From Setaria digitata (lineage: Eukaryota > Nematoda > Chromadorea > Rhabditida > Setariidae), in assembly GCA_003640385.1 (NCBI GenBank), contig RCAB01000216.1:36159-100158 (forward strand): a DNA stretch of 64,000 nt, given 5' to 3'. Below are positions 27,501-40,700 of this stretch, piece after piece. The notes below the pieces were generated by a model. It ran no database searches. It was not told the origin of the DNA and saw only the letters and a list, made by a program, of their open reading frames with translations. A program made the position numbers and the translations under genes. Numbering within the stretch: the first letter of the stretch is position 1; every line of letters begins with the position of its first letter.

Positions 27501-28629
27501 CATGCAATCATCGATCAAGTTTGAACGAAACCATTGTGGGGTGAATCAGTGCTTTTAGTGATCATTTCATCAATAAATCAATCAATCAAATCAGTCCAAA
27601 CATATTGTCATAAATCCGTGAATGAAAGTGCATTATTTTGTTGCTATGCTTCCTCATGGTATATTTTCGTATTTTAATTTATATGCAACCGAATCATAGT
27701 AATTAAACTTTAAATATACAAATAATTACATTTAAATATATAATTTCATTCATATCTCAGTTCATTACATTCATCTCCATTTAGTAATTTTTCCTTTAGA
27801 TCTCGAAAAAAATTCTTAAAAAACAAGTTTCTTATTTAGCTTTTCTGCATGAATAAATTGGAAACAATTCTGCAATTGAAAAATTAACCCATAACTATTT
27901 GTCATATAAATGTAATTCAGGGACAGCTGAATGGAAGAGCATTGTGCATACAATGGATGTTTGAATAGAAATGTCGTTAGCGTTATCAGTGAACAGTCCT
28001 AGTGATATCAGTCCAGTGTGAATACGACTTATTTTGTGGCTGTGAGAGAATTATAATACTGATAATGATGATAAGTACATTCGTTTCTTCGCTTCCCTAT
28101 TCATTTTCTCTTTCCTTTTTTTGACAATGTCGCCCAATACACTTTTGTTTCGTTTTTTTTTTCTGTTAATGAAAAATAGACTTCTGTAATTAATTACATC
28201 ATAATAAGTGGAGTATTTGTTAATGCTTCGGATAAGTTTTGAGTATATATAGCATACGCCTTACAGAATTGCCTTGATATAGCTTAGTTTCATATGCACG
28301 CTTATCAATGGATTTACTAAAAGGCAACAAACAATTTATAATGTCATCATCGAACTTTCTAAAACTTTCAGAATCAAACACTGAAGTGGGTAAAAGACTG
28401 AAATAGTGGCGATGGTGCAACCAGTCGTCGCTTTATATTAATTTCACATATTCGGTGACTTGTCTCTTTTTCATTTCTATTTTAATTAATGTTCTTCACA
28501 ATAATGCGTTTAACGGTATTTCTGGTCAGTTCACTTTATAATTCTGCTTAAGTTTTAGTAATTTAGAACAGAGTAGGTAGGAAAAGCAACGATGAAGTCA
28601 GAGGAATCGCTGTTAGAAACTAAATCACT

Positions 28630-28670
28630 CTTCACGAACTGAAATAATGTCTTCACGAACTGAAATAATT
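28630..28670. repeat. Tandem 21-bp repeat upstream of the STARD3-like gene
   Basis: Two near-perfect head-to-tail copies of cttcacgaactgaaataatg lie about 85 bases before the start codon at 28755. Confidence 0.85.
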
Positions 28671-28718
28671 TCTTATGCACAGTGTTTGTTGATATGCAGT
28701 GAAAAAAGTAATTTCTTC

Positions 28719-28720
28719 AG
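28719..28720 (+). promoter_or_regulatory. Candidate trans-splice acceptor (atttcttcag) for the STARD3-like gene
   Basis: The strong acceptor-like string atttcttcag ends at 28720, 34 bases before the start codon. In nematodes such a site close to the first ATG often receives a spliced leader. A cis-intron with an upstream untranslated exon is equally possible. Confidence 0.45.
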
Positions 28721-28754
28721 ATAAGTAAAAATTAAACCAAGCAAAGAAAAACGT

Positions 28755-31700
28755 ATGACTGGTGCTGATGGGCACAAAGGTTTGGCAAGAAGCAATGAAG
28801 AAAGTGAAGTTACACTATACCGTAAAATGAGCAGCACCGAGGAATTTTTCCTGTCTAGGGAATCGCGGATAAGCAAAGTTAGCCTGTGGCGAAGCTTGTT
28901 TATTTTGTCTCACATCTATTGTAAATTACTGCCAACTTTAGTTTGAAGAATGTTTAGAAATTACTGACAAGGGATATTTCCGGGTACCCCGGCCGCCTAA
29001 TAACATCCTAGACTCTAAATTTTAATTCCAATCAAAAGATTTATTGCTCTGAAGTTATGTAGGACAGCCATATGAAATGTTTAGAGCAATTTTTTAGATT
29101 TTGAATTTACCACATGGTAGTTCTATATTTGCAGAATTTTTTAGGATCGACGACGATTTATTGTAGTGATAGTATTTGATGTGTGCCTCACAGCTTTGCT
29201 GTGGGTCATTTCTACGGTGAGTTTCTTTTGGGAAGAATTCACTGGTGTTCTTAACACCTATCTGGCTACCGAAAGCTGTTTTATGATCACTTGCTCACCT
29301 TACATAAAAAATTCTTGTTGTCACTAAATTTAGTACTAATTTCAAGTTTAAAGCAGTCTGTAAGTACACTTTTTTCAAAAATAAAGCTTAACCGGTTATT
29401 AGTCAGTATTAGTCAGTTAGTCGGTTGTGAGAGGAGGGATAATAAGGCAGCAGATAATTTCATTCTTATTTCTGAATTGCTACTTATTTTAAACTAATGT
29501 CTTTTATAGGTCAGTAAAGGTAGCGATTGGCCAGTAGTATTTTTTCGTGAGGTCGACATTTTGCAACCAGATTTTATGAAGCTTTCACTGTTCGATGTTG
29601 TCGTAAGTTCTCTTTTCTTTCTTTTCAGTATGAAGTAAATGTGCGTTGAATAAGATTTTCTGTGACTTTTATAACCTAAAATTAAAAAATTTAAGAAAAA
29701 ACCAGAGCCTTTAAATCGTTTCCTTCAGATCACAGCAGTTATTCGTATGTGTGTCCTAATCCTATTCTATTCAATCTTGTTAATTGGTCATTGGCTTCCA
29801 GTTGCCATCACAACTATCGCAACCACAATCTTTCTTCTTGTTAAGGTTTTTTTTTCCATCTCTTCATTCCTAATAATTTGAGAAAGGGAAGGTGACTGTT
29901 GGAATTTGGAAATAAACATTATGTGGAAAGTAAGACAAGTCAGGAAGTTGTGTGGAAATTTGAGACTAAATTTAAAAATGACAAGAAAATAATGGAAGAA
30001 TTTGGTTAAAATTTGAAAAATTTTGGATAGTGTCAATTGGATGGACCAGCACTGAAGCGTATTTACTCAGAAAACTTAAACTAACAGTTTTCATTCTAAT
30101 AGAACTAAATAAATAATCCATTTTTATATTGTTTTGCAATAAAGCTTTAAATATCACACTTGAATATCTTCAGGCTCTATTCTTTTTTTCACCGGTGCAG
30201 GGTAGTTTGCCCCAATATATGGTACTGGTATCATCTTTTGTGGTAGCTTGGTTTCAACTTTGGTTGGTACCGTTTCACATTTTGCCACGTGAACGTCGTT
30301 GTATGATAATGCCAAATAACAACACTCTCTCGGAAGTCTCAGAGAGAAATGCACACACCGATGAAGAATTCCGTTCAGCCATGGAGTACTCCTCCGGTAC
30401 ACGTTTCATCTCATTTGAAAATCGAAGGACTTGTTGACATGAGAACAAAAATTTGACGGGGAGTAAACGTGGAAGGCGTCATTGTGTTGAATTGTTGGCT
30501 CACTAGACATTTTCACTTATGGTAACGTTTTTTGGTAGGATCAATTGACTCTTAACTTTCATTCTTTGATAGACACCGTTCTTCACTAATAGTACCTACC
30601 ATAGGGATAGATAGAAGCAGACGCAAGAGACGCAAGCTCACGTAATCTTTAGCTGTCATTAGATGTGTCACCAACTAAAAATACAGATAGAGAAGAATGA
30701 GATTAGCAAGATCGGCAATAATGATAAGATATGATGATTAGCAGTATTTCAGTTACAACAAGTTAACTATTTAGATCATTATATCATTTGATGGAACGTT
30801 TCATTTATTACAAGCTTCTATTTAATGCAAATATTTCTTTAATTTTACTGAAAGTAGCACAGTTGAACCATTCTTCAATACATTCTTCACTGTTTCTCCT
30901 GCTACTTTTAATCATTCCAACATTCTTCATAAGTGACACTTTATTTGGCCAATAACGATTGATGATCACCTGTGTGATTCATGATTTTTTCAGATTCAGA
31001 TGACGACAGTTTATCCACGATATTGATTACAGGTAAAGTATACTCGAAAGCACAATATATCGAGGAAGTTGAAAGAGCAAAGTCAAAAGCTAAGGAGTTG
31101 CTAACAGAAGTGAACTCTTGGAAACTTTTACACAGGTATATAATTTCAGCTTTTCATTCGCACACAAAGGTACTGCTTCGAGTGGACAGCAGATGTCGAT
31201 GAAGTGCTGGGGTAGTTTTTTTTTTTATTACATTTACCTCGAGAAGCTGGTTTTTTTAAGAACATAGAAGGGTGGCAAATTGTTTAACTTTTATGTTACA
31301 CTGAAATTTCTTTTTAGTTAATAAATAATCCACAGATTAGTCATATGTAAAATATTGCATACTTTGACTCTAATTCTAGATGTGATCCAGAAATACGTAT
31401 ATCAAAAGAGAAACAAGTATATTATATTCAAGATGTGATTTCATGCTCACCGAAATCCTTATTCAAAGTTATTTGGAAAGATAATAAATTGTGGAACAAA
31501 CAAATCACCGACTTTAAAGTAACAAGTTTTTAAATTCATTAACAATTAACTAGTAGTGATTAATTTGGAGGATACACAAAGAACTAATTTTTATCAATAA
31601 CACAGTTTTTAGAGAGATGATGAATTTTTAATGGAAATTTGAGAAAAGGTTTTTTTCATTTTAGGTAGTACTTCATATTGATCCAACAACAGAATTAGTT

Positions 31701-32583
31701 TATTTCACTACTACTCCAGTACTGCGTGGTTATATTTCACCGCGGTTAGCCTTTTTTTTTCTCCTTCCCTCCCCTTCCCTCCCTGAAACTTAGGAAAATT
31801 GAGAACATAAAAAATAACATTGCCGTCTTGGCTGATGACGAGAAGTGAATTTAAGATGCGACTTAAACTTTGTCTGGCAAAAAGCTCATCCATATCACCT
31901 GGTTACTGTGGAAAACTCCAAGGTACAAAAATAAAACGATGACAACGAGTTAACCTATTTTTAATGGTGGGAATATGCTAAATGTAATTTTTTTCTTTGA
32001 ATGCTTCGGAAGTTTGTAGGGATTTTTTGGATGTTCGTAGAATGATACTTGATACCGAGAAAGATGTGTACGAGGGAGCTTACGTATCAGTAGATTCTTC
32101 GGTTGTACCAACAAATGGAAGCCAGAAACTCGTACGTGGAATTAATGGAGCAAATTATGTTCGAGTAATACGTTGTTTAAGTGATTCGAGAATGTCTCGA
32201 ATTGAATGGATTCAGGAAAGTGATATTAAGGTAGATTTATTCATTTCATACTTAAGTTTAAATGTAGCTTATAATTAAATTAATTTTAAGCATACTTTAT
32301 TTATTTTTTTAAGTTCATATCGTTTTAATGAGGAACTGAAAAAAGGAAATTTCTCGGACACACAATCAGTGAATCGTCGCAAAGTGAGATGAGCGTTACA
32401 TTGAATGCTATTTTATATGATGTGCCAGAGTTTTGAAATATTCTGTTTAAATTTTGAATGCTTAACAAATTCCAGAGTGGCATTCCAAGGCGTCTTATTG
32501 AGGGATCAATGTGTGCCTTCTTCCGGAGTTACATGGAGAGTCTGAAAACATTTGTTAGCAGTCATCCTGATGAGTATCCATAA
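28755..32583 (+). CDS. STARD3: STARD3/MLN64-like protein: MENTAL membrane domain plus START lipid-transfer domain
   Basis: Late-endosomal sterol-transfer protein that, in animals, anchors by its MENTAL domain, binds ER VAP proteins and moves cholesterol with its START domain. Exons: 28755-28877, 29145-29216, 29510-29602, 29729-29845, 30174-30396, 30994-31135, 31380-31518, 31665-31744, 32020-32230, 32476-32583 (stop TAA). All join in phase, 435 residues against 445 in human. Residues about 42-165 form the MENTAL region: DRRRFIVVIVFDVC, then membrane spans in exons 3-5 (FYSILLIGHWLPVAITT, YMVLVSSFVVAWFQLW) ending FHILPRE. Residues 196-215 are acidic with EFRSAME, a possible FFAT-type VAP-binding motif. 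START spans about 222-432, with IWKDNKLWNKQITDFKV, GYISPRDFLDVRRM and the C-terminal helix SGIPRRLIEGSMCAFF. The start is the ATG at 28755, the first exon ending in phase 0 at a gttagc donor. The donor at 30397 (gtacac) is weak but keeps phase. The C. elegans counterpart is named strl-1, from memory. Confidence 0.93.
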
Positions 32584-34747
32584 CTGTTCTGATCCACTTT
32601 TAAATTCCTTAACTTGTATCTGCCCCAAATTTTCTGGATAATTCTTTATCTAGAAAACAATCACAATTGAACTTTCTCGCACGAAGATTTTAAAAGTTTA
32701 GAGTAGCTAAAAAAAGATTAAAGCAAGTTCTAACAAGCTATAATGGAAGAGCTAAGAAAATTTAAACAACCTTTTAACCATTTTATTCGTAATTGGTTGA
32801 ATTAATTAAATTCGCAAATGGTTTTTAAAAAAAAATCCTTGAAACTAGCTTCATTACTTTTTATTTTTTGTCAAATCAAATGAATTAGAAATGGTTTAAG
32901 ACTCAATATCATTTGCGGATGAAATCGAGTGCGAGATAGTTCCAGGTGAAATTATTAAAACCTAATTTTCAGAAGGAAAAAGTGCTGAAAGCGTGGAAGT
33001 GCAAAAGGAGAGGAAAAACAACTCAGTGAATTTCATTTCACTTTACTAATTGAATTGTTAAATAGTTTGGAACTGACCCTATCTTTTCATTAACCCTTGA
33101 TCTTTTGCTTATTCTATAGATTGATTTTATCACTTGTCCTCTTGATTATATTACAAGCTGCAGTCGAAACAAAACTCAACATTGTCAAATATTTAGAAAA
33201 TATAATTTGCTAGTGTAATTTTTTTATTATTTTTACCTCAACCATTTTCTCGATCTTCTGACTATTATTTGATGTTAAAAATGAGCTTTAACTTTTATTT
33301 TTCTCTTCGCATTCGATACTATTCTTGGCAGTTAAATTAGATCATTTTTTATATAGCTACGCTCCTGTTCACTGTGACCCTTAATCACTCGACCACCGTT
33401 CAGTACTGCTCTTGATCACTCGGCTTTATTGCAGTTTCCGGCTGCAACTTTCTGTCATTTTCAGTTGAATTCTGGAAATTAATGTAACTTTCGTTCCTGT
33501 CATAACATTTATGACAACATTCAGGAAAAACATCGGATGAATAGGAGAGGAGCATAAGAGAGTGAAGTAGAAGGAAAGGGAGCTGACAAATACAACAAAT
33601 CAAGCTCGTACCAGTGGGTTACTGCATGGATTAAGAAAGATAAATCCAAAGTTTAGTTTTTAGAGCTACACAAGTTCCAAGACCATTTTTAAAATTTTGA
33701 CACAAGTATAAACATCTGACTAGTTGCTAGAAAATTTGGACTTGAGTTAGAAGAACAGAGTTGCTTTGTTAGTAAGAACTGTTCCTATTTGTACAATAGG
33801 GAGAAATTTAGTAACAGGAAATAATAAAAATTTCGTAGGTAAATACAGATAATTTATATCATTTGATTTTGAAATCTTTTTACTTAATTCTCTTATTGAT
33901 TCTTCACATCAGATCATCAGTTACTTACTGGATACAGATCCGCTCACGAAATATGAAAAAATATTGCGTTTATACAGACAGAACAGAGTTCACAACTGTT
34001 AGATGGAAAAATTTCCTGAAAAATTGAAGCTAGCCAAGGAAACACTGCTACTTATTCAGTGGTTCAGATCAGTTTGTATAACTTACATGCTCTATTTGAG
34101 AAGCAGTTTATTCCGGTAGAAGAAAACTTCTAAGACGACTATTACCACATGTACATGAATATGCGTTGTCGCGCAAGGCGTACTGAAGGAAATTTGGTAA
34201 TTTAAGAAGTCTCGGACTTAACAGCAGAGCATAAAATTAATATACGCAGACAGAGAAGGAAAAATAACAATATTTTCAGTAAGATGGAAACAACAACTAA
34301 TACTGAGCAGGGAAATGGGAAGGATATGTACTCATAACTTGAGGCTTCCTCCAACCGGACATGCCAACAGGATCTTGAAACATCAGCGGTGATGATAATT
34401 TCCTGAATATATTAATAATGGTTTTGTCGAATGATGTAAAGATTTAAATTAACTTTTATATTGTTTGCTGTTTTAGTATCTTGTTGTGGAGAAATGAAAA
34501 CGCTTTGTCAGGAAGACAGCAGAATAAATTTTCGAACTCTTGAATGACTAAGGCAAGTTAATTATCCAAATAGCAGATAGTTAAACCAGAAAAGAAATAA
34601 ATGTCTTGGGTGCAAAGTAAAGTGGTTTTAAAACTTAGAACAAAAAAATCGGCGTTTTTCTTGAAATTAGGTGATTGAAATTCGGAAACATTTTAAATAT
34701 CTCTGAAATGAAATTTGTAAGCTATTTTTAGAGATTTTCATGCCTAT
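32584..34747. other. Intergenic gap between STARD3-like and nidogen/EGF genes
   Basis: These two genes converge here, so both 3' UTRs fall in this stretch. No gene is supported. One frame at 34020-34337 (+) is unusually open, with only two internal stops in 106 codons, and is described under findings. No clear polyadenylation hexamer was picked out for either gene. Confidence 0.5.
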
Positions 34748-37700
34748 TTATCTTGAAATATTTAACCTTTTTTTCCGACAACATATGGCAACGATAACGA
34801 CTATTAGGACAGCCCAAAATGCACATAATGCCACTGGTACTAAGAGAAACCAAGCTGAAATCATCCCATACATTTATTATTAATTATTCCACTTTAATTA
34901 CTTTTGCCTGATTAATTAAAAGTGCTGCGAAACAATACGTTCTTGAAAAAGAAATAAAGAATTTACCGAGTGGACCAAGACGACAGATTTGCTACTCAAA
35001 GCATTAAACACTCATAGGAAAATAGCTTTTACACAAGGATCAGTGAAATTAGGCAATATCCTGAGACAAGGAAAGGTGTAGTGGCACTTACTGCTACTGT
35101 TATCTGTTTCTTCCACCAATTTACCACCGACATAAAGCTCATTTCCAACGTCACTGTAATCTTTGGCAAGTGGTGGACTGGTAGTTGCAGGCAATTTCTT
35201 GCTTGTTCCCTGTTGTTTTTGCTGTGATACTGATTCACTACTTACCTGGAACGATTAAGATTCAATTCAATCATGAGACCTGTTCCATTAAAAGCAACTG
35301 AAACTTCAATCTTTACTGGCTCATTGATCCAGTTGTGCATCATAAACGGTGTTTCTTCTATATCATTATCAGTTTCAACACTTTTTGGTATTCCAAGTGG
35401 CACATCTGTGTTAATTGCATTATCGAGCACAGGTGTTATTGGTTCTTCTGAAAAGTTTTGTTCAATTAACATTCTTAATAATGTTCGAAAATATAAATTA
35501 ATTCTGGTGAAAGAATTGCTTTGTTCTTTCGAAAAATGATGCCATAAAGTTGATAAAAGTGGGAAATCCTTTCGTGTAATAGTCAATGATGGAAATTTTG
35601 TTAATCTTTCATAATTTTAGATTTCATATGCAAATAAAATTCGCTTGAATTTGAATGTATTTCATTTATACAACAACTTTATGTTTCTTAGAAATACTGA
35701 AGTGGTTTGAAATGAAGAAGGAGTAAGAGAAATGATGTTTTAACAAACCAAGTGGAGCATTAATTCTGAGACAGTTCAAGCCATCACCATGGTAACCTTC
35801 GTTACAAACACATTCCGGACCTTCCGGAGATTTTTCGTCACAAACAGCATTTATCGAACACTTCTCTCTGTACCTCAGGTAACATGCATCCGCCTCTGCA
35901 AGTCACATTTAGACCTAACACTGTCCCTTCTCTTCAGAACATAAAAAGTTTCCTCATCTGTACCATAAGCAAATAGTGGACATACGTTTGCATGTGAATC
36001 CGTCGCCCAAAAAAAGTTCATTACATTTGCATCGATACGTTCCGATCTCATTAATACATGTCGCTTTCAACGAACAGTTATGCCTTTCCGTGATACATTC
36101 ATTCACATCTGTAATGCAATTATTCATGTCACATATGCTAGCACAAACATTGTCATTCTTGATGACGGACTCCATCAATATGCAATTAAATGATCTGTGA
36201 CAGCTGGCACTGCGAACTTATTTGGGACATGACAGCGCAGTATAATTACATTCGATGCATCGCTGCTCTAGATGATGGGAGATTCTGTAAAACTCATTTG
36301 CTTAGGCAGCACTGTCACATCTGAAATTGTGAGACTAAGGTAAAAATTAGTAAAACAAAAACAATACTTTTGATAATTAAATGAATGCATCCAAACCAAC
36401 CCAAAAAATTTTCAATTTCTTAAATCCAAATTTTTAATTTTAAAATCCAGACTTTCTAACTGGTAACTAACCTTCGAAACAGCTGACACCCATCCAACCA
36501 TCTGCACATTGAGCATTAGAACAAAAGCCGGTAGCAAAATCACACGGGATATCATTACGACAGTGACACTTATTCTCACAACGGAAACCCCATGCACCTG
36601 CATCACATTCTGAAATGAACACTTTCTTGATCACTCATTATCATCCATCGTGAACTAGTGAGTCTCTGAATTGTCCAGCCTTGAAATATACTTATTAGCT
36701 TTTCGATGCTAGCACAGCAACACTTCGAACAAAGTTTAAAGATTCATGACACTAGACTTCGCGACACATGCCTTTTGAAGAGATATTCACGTTTCTAGAA
36801 AATATCTGGCTAGCCTGCATGAAAAACTGGACTGCTGAAGAAAAATGCAAATGCAACCTTTTTGACACAGAGGAGGATCCAAAGTACCGGCAGGACAATG
36901 TAACGGCAACACCCCATCAACCCGGAATAGCCACTTCCCTCGCTCCCCGATATTCGAATGGTTGGCCAGCATATCAAAAGGCAACTCGAAGAATTCAACT
37001 CCCGATGAGAATCCACTCAGGCCACTATCTGATTCTATCTGCTCGAATAAGTACATTGCAAATGTGGCATTATCACCTCGTGCTATTACAACTTCGAATG
37101 AATTCTCCTACAATCATTGCTTAATAATGGAAGTTTTGTGCGTATTTAACGTTGGCACTTTCTCTCTCCAATAATGGCAGCATTTCTCCGAGTACTGCTG
37201 CAAAGAAAGTTTTCAGAAACAGATTTAAATTCTAATGAAATAAATTAAAATGGATGAAAGTACCTGATCAGTGTCCATCTGCAACATACGGTCATATGAA
37301 ATGATCATCAATGAACGCGCACGAAAATCTTTTTGATGGAATTTGTTGTGTACACTTAGAGAAAGACGAGCCAGTAATGTGTAGTCTTTTGGATCCACAT
37401 CTCAAACATGTGTTCAATTATGTTTAGAAAGGATCTACGTCTAAAACATGTATCCAGGTGTGTTTAGAGAACGGGCTTCATTCTACTTACTACTCCATCT
37501 TATTCCACTCTTTTCTTATCTTTCTCTTATGGACAAATTGGATGGTAGTGAGTTTTGAATTCCACTACTTCCTTCTGGCTTCTGAAATCGCACTAGATCT
37601 TTGCAGCACATCAAAAACGTTCTTGAAACATTTTTGGAATCTTCTGCCACGTTAGAAGATAATGTACTGGCCCAGCAGTTAAAGACAGCCAAGTAAAGAC

Positions 37701-40700
37701 AACAAGCGTGATTAAATTTCTCCGACAGCCTCCTACCCAGGATCTCTTACAAATGATATGTTGCACTAAACAACCGGAATTACTTCCGCGATACCTGTTA
37801 GGTTCTTTTGGGAGTTTAATCTGCGAAAAAAACTTCATCATATACTACTAATTTTCGATGACCTGCTTTTATTTTATTCGAATTAAAGGACAATTAAGGG
37901 AGAGAAATGAAATCTACCAACCATCGACGACTTTCAGCGCCACTTTTGAGCCATCGTGGAAAGTATAATGCTGGTAAAGTGGTAAAAATGCCGGAAAACG
38001 AACGTTACCGTCAAGTTTAAGTGGAAGCGGCTCGCCGAAACTTATTCCACCATTTGATGAAATCCAAAATTAATAATTTTAATAATACAGACATTGCCTT
38101 TTTTTCAACTGCTATCACTAAAAACTCGACTGAGGTTCAATAACATTTTCAGTATGTTTCATACAAGTTAATTAGGGGTCGCTGGATGCTGGCTATCTTA
38201 AATCACTCAGTTCGGATAGTCGATAGCCTAGGCTGGAAGATTAGGATAATAGCACGCTTTGCTTTATGAATTAGCACTCACTATGATTTATGATTTAGAT
38301 AGAAATAACAGAACAGATAAAGCTGAAAAATAAGACAAAACGCCTACATAAAGTGTACGGTAGGTTCGGCCAAAAACTTGAAGAGGTGCAGCCATAAGGT
38401 AATCAGAAACAGCATTTGGCCGTGCAGGTATTTCAAGTGTTGGTTTATCAACCGAGAACAGAATCGTTTCTGTAAAACCTATGGATAGCAGCTTATTCAT
38501 CGAAATATTGACTGCAATCGATTGCAATAATTTTTCCTCATTCTAGGCCCGAAATGAGCCAATTATGGTTGGAGATTCCATTCTAATCATCGAAAACCTA
38601 ACTGACTGGTAGTTTCAAAGAAATACTTCCGCAATTTCGTGAAACAGTGATTTTACTGAGGGTCAGGGATGACTTTTAGAACTCTAGAAGCCGGACTGAC
38701 TTACCGTGGCATTCAACCCCATTGCCGACAAATCCATCCATACAAGAGCATCGGAAGGACCCGTGCAAATTAGTGCATGCTGCTGATTTATCACACGGGT
38801 CATATCTGAAATAACTTCCCATCAACAACATGCCAATTAATGTATTTATGTTCCACCGCTAATTGCTGCTAGATGAGCAGTTTGTCACAGTTTCCCTTAC
38901 TTGCACTCGTCGATATCAACACATTGTCCCGTGTACTGATCACGCTGAAAGCCTTCCGCACATTCGCATTCATAACTGCCAACCAAATTCTTGCAAACTC
39001 CTTTCTCGCCACAATAGAAATCTGACAGCTGGCATTCATTCACGTCTAAAAAGTGAATGCACTTCATTCGCTAAGCTTCATCTGTAGCCAGTGAAGTTTA
39101 AGGACATTTGGTTCGCAATAAAATGGCAAAGTGAAGAAGAGCTTCGAGATAGTTACCGACACAACCATGTGGGCTATCCGGATTTCCCGCATAACCGGGT
39201 GCACATCGACATTCATAGCTACCGTCCGTATTCACACAAACGGAGCTATTTTTACCACCGCCACAGACTACTATTCCTTCTGCACATTCGTCCAGATCTA
39301 AAGAATATCTGAGAAATTTATGCATAGATGAATCATTTTTCATTTTCTGCACAGTCGCTATTTCATTCATGGTTTTTCTTTTTTAATTTGATTGCATAAG
39401 TTCTTGCATTGAAAATGGCAGTGTTAGGAAGTGGTGGAAATGTAAAACTTTATATTAATTCATTATCAGTCAGTAGAGCTAGAGCAGTTAATTTCTTATT
39501 TTTTATCTTCAAATTTAAAAGAAAAAGGTTTTGAAATGAAATCTGAGACAAATATGCAATATATCATATGGACATACTACATCTAAATGATTTCGATATA
39601 TTTCAAAAATCCTTCTGAGACTTCAGAAACTTACCGATACATTTCCCATTCCGATCAAATATATATCCTATATTACACTGACAGCTGTATGAGCCTGGAG
39701 TATTCTCGCATAATGCATGAGCACCACAGACACTTGGCTCGCCAAAGCATTCGTTAATATCAACACAAGATTTGCCATCACCTGTCCATCCGGATTTGCA
39801 TTTACATACTCCTCCGAGACACTCCGCATTTACGTCACAACGACAAGTTGGTGAAGCGATATTCAAAACGGTCTTCTGCAATAATTTCCCTTGAATAATT
39901 AATTGAGCATTTGGAACAATCAGTTAAAGGGTGCAATACTCGAGTAATTCAGCTTTTAGGGCAAGGAGGTCGACCTGTAGGATAGTATAACAAAGGCGCA
40001 ATAAAATGATCTCGATATGATGTATCGCCAGTGTTCGGTGATTGCATAAAAACTGTCTAAAGAAATATTAACGTACTTGACAAATGAGGCGATTGGATCC
40101 TTCCAAAACTTCTTCAGCTAATGGGAAATAATGAGTAGATAGCTTCCGAGAAAATAAAATGATAAACCCATAAGAATAAAGAAAATAGCCAGCAGTATAA
40201 TCTAACAGAAACCTACCTTGGTCGTAACCGGAGTAAATAGGATTGTCTTGGAGTCATTCAATGAATTTGGCGATGTCGACAATTGCGTTGTGGTGCTGGA
40301 ACGTTTTGTTGTTTGGAAACTGGGAACATTTGTCGTTGATGCCAGTACCGGTTGCACCGACACCACACTCACTGGTATCGGTTCATTTTTCCCAACCTTA
40401 TGAGGTAATGTACCTTAAACTTCAAAAGCAATTATAAAACCGCAAGAATTTACTATTTGAAACTTAAGATCAAACGCTTGCCTTTACATGTCTGAGTAAT
40501 GTTATCATATTCATAACAAATGCATAAGTATGCTCCCGCGGTATTGACACAATCTGGTTGTTCTCGGGGACAAAGGTCATCTTTCTCCGCACATTCATCC
40601 ACATCTGCAACTTTTATTGTTGTCAACTTATCTAAATAATATTCTTTGATATGTGAAAACAAACCATCTTCACAAATTGGTCCTCCGGTCCAACCAGGGT

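Larger units (their letters stand above)
18057..28717. other. Long gap without a supportable gene
   Basis: About 10.7 kb of AT-rich sequence between the inferred 5' part of the PTB gene and the STARD3-like gene. It may hold more 5' exons or the promoter of the PTB gene on the minus strand. It contains two clear tandem duplications (18441-18520 and 19986-20149), a small GC-richer island near 23950-24510 with coding-like fragments, and the perfect 6-bp hairpin AACGGG/CCCGTT at 22597-22615. No tRNA, rRNA or transposase was recognised. Confidence 0.5.

Noticed and set aside
37135..37190. Segment after ttgcag in the nidogen gene that reads open for about 19 codons
   Set aside because: The next exon from 37107 already joins in phase to 37264 and matches the first NIDO domain; this stretch has no counterpart.
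37611..37841. Candidate extra exon in the second NIDO domain
   Set aside because: The join from 37922 to 37400 keeps phase and domain content; the candidate frames contain stops or no NIDO similarity.
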